A stretch of DNA of 64,000 nt from NCBI GenBank assembly GCA_963788975.1, contig CAWBIJ010000004.1, forward strand, positions 1,562,421 to 1,626,420. The letters are read 5' to 3'. Positions 52,221-64,000 of the stretch are shown piece by piece. The notes beneath the pieces were generated by a model. It did not search any database and had not been told where the DNA came from. It saw only the letters and a program-made list of their open reading frames with translations. A program made the translations under genes and the position numbers. Position 1 is the first letter of the stretch. Every line of letters begins with the position of its first letter. The DNA is from VRUE01 sp963788975. Its GTDB lineage: Bacteria > Actinomycetota > Thermoleophilia > Solirubrobacterales > 70-9.

Positions 52221-52646
52221 ATGGCGAAGAAAGTCCTCACACAGATAAAGCTGCAGATCTCGGCCGGCTCGGCCAACCCGGCCCCCCCGGTGGGCCCGGC
52301 GCTGGGCCAACACGGGGTCAACATCATGGAGTTCTGCAAGGCGTTCAACGCCGAGACCCAGTCAGAGGGCGGGACGATCATCCCGGTCGAGATCACGGTC
52401 TACGAGGACCGCTCCTTCGACTTCATCACCAAGACCCCGCCCGCGGCCGTCCTGATCAAGCAGGCGATCGGCGTCTCCAAGGGCTCGGGCGAGCCCCACG
52501 TCAACAAGGTGGGGTCGATCTCGATGGACCAGGTCCGCCAGATCGCCGAGCGCAAGATGCCCGACCTCAACGCCAACGACCTCGACGCCGCCTCGAAAAT
52601 CATCGCCGGCACCGCCCGCTCGATGGGCGTAGACGTCGCCGACTGA
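52221..52646 (+). CDS. rplK: 50S ribosomal protein L11
   Basis: The 141-residue protein has the conserved L11 N terminus KLQISAGSANPAPPVGPALGQHGVNI and C-terminal RNA-binding domain (KMPDLNANDLDAASKIIAGTARSMGV). The proline-rich hinge for EF-G and thiostrepton binding is intact. It is followed one base later by rplA. Confidence 0.97.
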   Translation: MAKKVLTQIKLQISAGSANPAPPVGPALGQHGVNIMEFCKAFNAETQSEGGTIIPVEITVYEDRSFDFITKTPPAAVLIKQAIGVSKGSGEPHVNKVGSISMDQVRQIAERKMPDLNANDLDAASKIIAGTARSMGVDVAD

Positions 52647-52647
52647 C

Positions 52648-53379
52648 ATGGCCCACGGCAAGCGCTACCGCAAAGCGAGCGAGAAGGTCCGCAGCGACCA
52701 TCTCTACCCGCCTGAGGAGGCGGTCGCCCTGCTCAAGGAGACGGCGAGCACCAGCTTCGACGAGACGGTCGAGCTGCACATGCTGCTCGGCGTCAACGTC
52801 CGCCACGCCGAGGAGCAGTTGCGCGGCACCTTCGCCCTGCCCCACGGCCTCGGCAAAGACGTGACGATCGCGGTTTTCGCCCAGGGCCAGCAGGCTCGCG
52901 ACGCGGAGTCGGCCGGAGCCGACTTCGTCGGCGGCGACGACCTCGCAAAGAAAGTCGAGGAGGGCTGGACCGACTTCGACGTGGCGATCTCGACCCCGCA
53001 GATGATGGGGACGGTCGGCAAACTCGGCCGCGTCCTCGGTCCACAGGGCAAGATGCCGAACCCGAAGGTGGGCACGGTCACCGACGAGATCGAGAAAGCA
53101 GTCGGCGATTCGAAGGCGGGCAAGATCGAATACCGCACCGACCGCCAGGCGATCGTCCACCTCGCGATCGGCAAGGCCAGCTTCGACCAGGAGAAGCTGC
53201 TCGACAACCTCAGCGCCGCGATCGACGAGATCGTCCGCGCCAAGCCTTCGGCGGCCAAGGGCCGCTACATCCGCTCCTGCACCGTGACGACGACGATGGG
53301 TCCCGGGATCAAAGTCGATGCCGGCAAGGTGGCCGACCGCGAGACAGTCGCGGCGACGCCAGAGACGGCGACCGCCTAG
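52648..53379 (+). CDS. rplA: 50S ribosomal protein L1
   Basis: The 243-residue protein is the L1-stalk component. Features are the N-terminal KRYRKASEKV, LGVNVRHAEEQLRGTFALPHG, and the L1 signature segment LGPQGKMPNPKVGTVT. An Ala/Thr-rich tail ends the protein. It often represses its own operon by binding mRNA; no clear L1 target was identified here. Confidence 0.97.
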   Translation: MAHGKRYRKASEKVRSDHLYPPEEAVALLKETASTSFDETVELHMLLGVNVRHAEEQLRGTFALPHGLGKDVTIAVFAQGQQARDAESAGADFVGGDDLAKKVEEGWTDFDVAISTPQMMGTVGKLGRVLGPQGKMPNPKVGTVTDEIEKAVGDSKAGKIEYRTDRQAIVHLAIGKASFDQEKLLDNLSAAIDEIVRAKPSAAKGRYIRSCTVTTTMGPGIKVDAGKVADRETVAATPETATA

Positions 53380-53384
53380 ACTGC

Positions 53385-53445
53385 GTCGCCGCTCACCCGA
53401 GACCATCGGCGGGGCTCAGCCCGGAAGTCCGATGCAGGTAAGACG
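53385..53445 (+). promoter_or_regulatory. Putative ribosomal protein L10 leader
   Basis: The 66-base rplA-rplJ gap contains ggaagtccgatgcaggt just before the rplJ start, preceded by gagaccatcggcggggctcagccc that can pair in part. The position and the aguccg-gcagg pattern resemble the autoregulatory L10 leader. A covariance-model search would be needed to confirm it. Confidence 0.45.
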
Positions 53446-54222
53446 ATGAACCGCGAAGAAAAGGCCACAGCCATCGAGGAGATCGCCGCCCAGATCGAGG
53501 GCGCCGAAGCGATCTTCGCCGTCGACTACCGCGGTATCAGCGTCCCGCAGGCCGCCGAGCTGCGAGCAAAGCTGCGCGAGGCCGACGCCTCCTTCAAGGT
53601 GGTCAAGAACCGCCTCACCAAACTCGCCGCCGAGAAAGCCGGCGAGGACCGCCTCACCGAGCTGCTCAAGGGCCCGACCGCGCTCACCTTCGTCCGCGGC
53701 GACACTGCGATGGCGGCCAAGGCGATCTCGAGCTTCAACAAAGAGCACGAGGTGCTCACCTTCAAGGGCGGCTTCATGGACAGCCTCAGCCTCGACGAGG
53801 ACGCCTTCAAGTCGATCGCCCGCCTGCCCGGCCGCGACGTCCTCAACGGCCAGCTCGCCGGCGTCGTCGCCAGCCCGCTGACCGGCCTGGTCCGCGGCCT
53901 CGGCTCGATGATCCAGGGCCTCGCTTTGCAGCTCGGCCAGATCGCGGAGAAAGGCCTCGTTTCGGGTGAGGCTCCGGCCGAGGAGGCGCCGGCTGCTGAG
54001 GAGCCCAGCTCCTCGTCGCCAGCCGAAGACGCCGATGCACCCGACGCGGCGGAGGACGCAGACGCATCTTCCGCGGGTGGCGATGCAGGGGGGACCACAC
54101 CCGAGGAAGCTTCAGCTACCGCAGGGGGTGGTGGGTCCCCTGCATCGACAGGACCCGCGGACGACGGGTCTGAGGAAAACGAGACTTCTGAAACTGACGA
54201 CGAGAGCAAGGAAGAGGAGTAG
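53446..54222 (+). CDS. rplJ: 50S ribosomal protein L10 with an unusually long acidic C-terminal tail
   Basis: Residues 1-175 are a normal L10, with FAVDYRGISVPQAAELRAKLR, KVVKNRLTKLA and LNGQLAGVVASPLTGLVRGLGS, and the L12-binding helix near the end. Beyond about residue 175 there is an extra run of some 80 residues composed of Glu, Asp, Ala, Ser, Gly and Thr, ending DDESKEEE. The DNA encoding part of that tail (54,071-54,160) forms a long imperfect palindrome in frame. The gene abuts rplL with no gap. Confidence 0.93.
   Translation: MNREEKATAIEEIAAQIEGAEAIFAVDYRGISVPQAAELRAKLREADASFKVVKNRLTKLAAEKAGEDRLTELLKGPTALTFVRGDTAMAAKAISSFNKEHEVLTFKGGFMDSLSLDEDAFKSIARLPGRDVLNGQLAGVVASPLTGLVRGLGSMIQGLALQLGQIAEKGLVSGEAPAEEAPAAEEPSSSSPAEDADAPDAAEDADASSAGGDAGGTTPEEASATAGGGGSPASTGPADDGSEENETSETDDESKEEE
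54071..54160 (+). repeat. In-frame imperfect palindrome inside rplJ
   Basis: Outer arms ccgcgggt (54,071-54,078) and acccgcgg (54,153-54,160), and inner arms cgatgcagggg (54,081-54,091) and cccctgcatcg (54,137-54,147), pair on one axis. It encodes the Gly/Ser/Thr-rich interruption in the acidic tail. Confidence 0.65.
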
Positions 54223-54621
54223 ATGGCGACCAAAGCAATTTCAACAGAGGACTGGATCGAGGAGCTGAAGAGCATCTCGGTCCTCGAGCTCTCCGAGCGG
54301 ATCAAGGCGCTCGAGGAGGAGTTCGGCGTCTCCGCGACTGCGGTCGCCGCCGCCGCACCAGCTGCAGCAGGCGCTGCCGCCGGCGATGGCGCGGGCGGCG
54401 AGGAGGAGTCGTCGACGGTGGACGTGGTGCTGACCGAGGTCGGCGGCCAGAAGGTGCCGGTGATCAAGGTCGTCCGCGCTGCCACTGGGCTCGGCCTGAA
54501 AGAGGCGAAGGCGATCGTCGACGAGGCCCCGAAGGCGATCAAAGAGGGCGTCGAGCGCGAGGAGGCCGATAAGCTCAAGGCCGAACTCGAGGAGGCCGGC
54601 GCCACCGTCGAGCTGAAGTAA
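54223..54621 (+). CDS. rplL: 50S ribosomal protein L7/L12
   Basis: The 132-residue protein has an N-terminal dimerisation domain (WIEELKSISVLELSERIKALEEEFGV), an Ala/Gly-rich hinge, and the C-terminal factor-binding domain (VPVIKVVRAATGLGLKEAKAIVDEAPK...). Its ATG immediately follows the rplJ TAG, ensuring coupled synthesis. The last residue set, EEAGATVELK, is typical. Confidence 0.97.
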   Translation: MATKAISTEDWIEELKSISVLELSERIKALEEEFGVSATAVAAAAPAAAGAAAGDGAGGEEESSTVDVVLTEVGGQKVPVIKVVRAATGLGLKEAKAIVDEAPKAIKEGVEREEADKLKAELEEAGATVELK

Positions 54622-54700
54622 TTTCGCTTGTTTCTGCAGTCTCCGAGCCTGCTCAGCAGCCCGTGCGCCGCGTGTGTTATTTTTCGCGGTCGCGCGCCTG

Positions 54701-54731
54701 TTGTCCCCTGCCCATATCTGCGCTGTATCTA
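54701..54731 (+). promoter_or_regulatory. Possible rpoBC promoter
   Basis: In the 142-base rplL-rpoB gap, TTGTCC (54,701-54,706) and TATCTA (54,726-54,731) are spaced by 19 bases. A TTATTTTT run at about 54,677-54,684 may attenuate upstream transcription. Both are weak calls. Confidence 0.35.
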
Positions 54732-54763
54732 ACGTCCCTCTGACCGCCTGAGGAGTCGCCGAC

Positions 54764-58355
<3,592 letters not shown>

Positions 58356-58357
58356 CG

Positions 58358-62411
<4,054 letters not shown>

Positions 62412-62415
62412 AGCG

Positions 62416-62509
62416 CGAGGAGGCAGGGTGCCTCCCGCCCTGACAAGTGCCGGTCTAATTAGACCGGCACTTTGAGTATCCGCCAGTTCGGAGGCACCCT
62501 GCCTCCTCG
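62416..62509. repeat. Nested palindromic element after rpoC
   Basis: Two 20-bp arms, 62,416-62,435 and 62,490-62,509, are perfect reverse complements. Each arm is itself a 7-bp hairpin (ggaggca-ggg-tgcctcc and its complement). Between them lies a perfect 28-bp palindrome (62,445-62,472). The whole resembles a REP/BIME-type unit or compound terminator. Confidence 0.75.
62445..62472 (+). terminator. Perfect 28-bp palindrome, likely rpoBC terminator
   Basis: The half aagtgccggtctaa is followed by its exact reverse complement ending actt, then t. It shares the core gtgccggt with the palindrome at 16,886. Confidence 0.65.
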
Positions 62510-62642
62510 ATCCCCACCAGCCCTCTCCGGGTTGAGCTGGGTCGAAGTCGAGGACTGCATTTTCCATCCATATGACGGTAAATGCAGCTCTCGTGGCCTC
62601 CGGGGGTCCGCCTTGGCCGGCTGGCCAGGATAGATTTCGGGC

Positions 62643-63959
62643 GTGGCTGAGAAGGTCTGCATCATCGGCGCTGGGTCGTCCGGCATCGCTGCCTGTCAGG
62701 TGCTGAATGCGCGGGGGGTCGAGTTCGACTGCTTCGAGAAGGGTTCCGAGGTAGGCGGGAACTGGCGGTTCGAAAACGACAACGGGATGTCGTCGGCCTA
62801 CCGCTCATTGCACATCAACACCTCGCGCGGGTTGATGGCCTACAAGACCTACCCGATGCCGGAGGACTATCCGGACTATCCCAACCATTTCCAGATCGCC
62901 CGCTACTTCGACGACTACGTCGACCACTTCGGCTTGCGGGCGAAGATCCGCTTCCGCACAGAGGTGAAGAGCGTCGACCCCGCTGGCAAGGAGTGGGAGG
63001 TCACCGTCGAGGGCGCCGACGGCGAGCGCGAGACGAACCGCTACCGGGCGGTCATCGTCGCCAACGGCCACCACTGGGACCCGCGCTGGCCCGAACCGGC
63101 CTTCCCCGGTGCGGACGAGTTCGAGGGAGAGCAGATCCACGTCCACCACTACCGCGAGCCCGAGACGCTGCGTGGCAAGCGGGTGCTGGTGCTGGGGATC
63201 GGCAACTCCGCCACCGACATCGCGGTCGAGGCCTCGCGGATCGCCGAAAAGACCTTTCTGGCGATGCGCCGCGGCGCCTACGTCATCCCCAAGTACCTGA
63301 AAGGCAAGCCGACCGACGAATCGGCCTCGCCGATCCTGACCCGATTTCCGCTCGCGGTCCAGCGCTTCTTCATCGGACGCATGCTGGGCCTCACCGCCGG
63401 TGACATGACCGCCTATGGCCTGCCTAAGCCCGACCACAAGCTGCTCGAGGCCCACCCAACCGTCTCCGCCGAGCTGCTTTCCCGCCTCGGCCATGGCGAT
63501 GTCGCGGTCAAGCCCAACCTCGACGGCTTCGCCGGCGGGCGCACCGTTCGCTTCGTCGACGGCAGCGAGGAGGAGATCGACCTCGTCGTCTACTGCACCG
63601 GGTACAAGATCAGCTTCCCCTTCTTCGACCCGAGCGTGGTCTCGGCGGCGGATAACCGCCTGCCCCTCTACCGGCGGGTCGCCTCGGTTGAGCACCCGGG
63701 TCTCTACTTCATCGGCTTCATCCAGCCGCTGGGCGCGATCATGCCCCTCGCTGAGGCTCAGTCCGAATGGGTCGCCGACCTGCTCACAGGCCGAGCAGCG
63801 CTTCCATCCACAGCCGAGATGCGAGAAGCGATCTCAGACGAAGAACGAAAGATGAAGAAGCGCTACATCGCCTCTAAGCGTCACACGATTCAAGTGGATT
63901 TTCACCCCTATCTGCGCGAGCTTCGCCGCGAGCGTAAGCGGGCTACGCAGCGGGTTTGA
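62643..63959 (+). CDS. Flavin-containing monooxygenase
   Basis: This 438-residue NADPH- and FAD-dependent enzyme has FAD motif VCIIGAGSSGIAACQVL, the EVGGNWRFENDNGMSSAYRSL segment, and the FMO/BVMO fingerprint region FPGADEFEGEQIHVHHYRE. The NADPH motif is VLGIGNSATDIAVE and the DLVVYCTGY motif is near residue 320. These are characteristic of class B monooxygenases that oxygenate N, S or carbonyl substrates. The GTG start sits directly at the Rossmann strand. The C terminus is basic (RELRRERKRATQRV). The substrate is unknown. It is transcribed away from the rpoBC terminator region. Confidence 0.88.
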   Translation: MAEKVCIIGAGSSGIAACQVLNARGVEFDCFEKGSEVGGNWRFENDNGMSSAYRSLHINTSRGLMAYKTYPMPEDYPDYPNHFQIARYFDDYVDHFGLRAKIRFRTEVKSVDPAGKEWEVTVEGADGERETNRYRAVIVANGHHWDPRWPEPAFPGADEFEGEQIHVHHYREPETLRGKRVLVLGIGNSATDIAVEASRIAEKTFLAMRRGAYVIPKYLKGKPTDESASPILTRFPLAVQRFFIGRMLGLTAGDMTAYGLPKPDHKLLEAHPTVSAELLSRLGHGDVAVKPNLDGFAGGRTVRFVDGSEEEIDLVVYCTGYKISFPFFDPSVVSAADNRLPLYRRVASVEHPGLYFIGFIQPLGAIMPLAEAQSEWVADLLTGRAALPSTAEMREAISDEERKMKKRYIASKRHTIQVDFHPYLRELRRERKRATQRV

Positions 63960-64000
63960 TGGAGGGGAGGGGGCACTCCTCCTGGGCAGCGGCGTCCTGT

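Overview
The window is about 64 kb of very GC-rich chromosomal DNA. Most native genes use G or C at almost every third codon position. GTG and TTG starts are frequent, and many neighbouring genes overlap by 1-4 bases. The ribosomal/RNA-polymerase block, the pentose-phosphate cluster and the family of large secreted propeller/FnIII/collagen-like proteins suggest an actinomycete of the Thermoleophilia/Solirubrobacterales type. That placement is inference from gene content, not from a phylogenetic marker search.

Layout. (1) 1-4.8 kb: the 3' end of gnd, then pgl, a horizontally acquired-looking NTase toxin-antitoxin-type pair, a BBE-type flavoenzyme, rpiA, and a divergent FHA/HTH gene. (2) 5-8 kb: a secreted TolB-like propeller gene and a membrane Ser/Thr kinase with an extracellular propeller. 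(3) 8-16 kb: tkt-tal-pgi-cydA-cydB-HAD in one direction, all riddled with single-base frameshifts. (4) 16-28.7 kb: an M28 peptidase lipoprotein, cyclopropane synthase and desaturase (membrane lipid genes), a large polytopic membrane protein, MBL hydrolase, universal stress protein, subtilase, tadA, tRNA-Ser(GGA), a PilZ-tailed cellulose-synthase-like glycosyltransferase, an FMO-like protein and tRNA-Ser(CGA). (5) 28.8-38.1 kb: a run of four secreted proteins (collagen-like, NHL/FnIII/PD40, a 1069-residue beta-rich protein and a Cys-rich duplicated protein). (6) 38.2-41.2 kb: tRNA-Thr, a frameshifted tyrosine recombinase between two paralogous coiled-coil/TM genes, and an acyl-CoA dehydrogenase. 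(7) 41.2-50.8 kb: an integrative island. Its left end is a tRNA-Glu(UUC) gene, and a 42-bp copy of that tRNA's 3' half lies at 50,797-50,838. It carries regulators, xis, int, and a lower-GC operon encoding an OLD-family ATPase/TOPRIM nuclease plus a short UvrD-like helicase (Gabija-like phage defence) behind an unrecognised third gene. NTase/toxin-like genes and a propeller gene follow. (8) 50.9-62.4 kb: rpmG-secE-nusG-rplK-rplA-rplJ-rplL-rpoB-rpoC. (9) 62.4-64 kb: a nested palindromic element and a flavin monooxygenase.

How the parts relate. gnd, pgl, rpiA, tkt, tal and pgi cover most of the pentose phosphate pathway and its link to glycolysis. cydAB adds a bd-type terminal oxidase in the same transcriptional direction. 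The island seems to have been inserted between tRNA-Glu and the rpmG-secE-nusG operon, so the ancestral order was probably acyl-CoA dehydrogenase, tRNA-Glu, rpmG.

Main caveat. About 25 single-base indels lie in 7.3-15.8 kb and about a dozen more, plus one in-frame TAG, in 55.4-62.4 kb. They break essential genes (tkt, pgi, rpoB, rpoC). Almost all are one-base gains in the most GC-rich genes, so I treat them as probable sequencing or assembly errors. Those genes are annotated as single CDSs with the break points stated.
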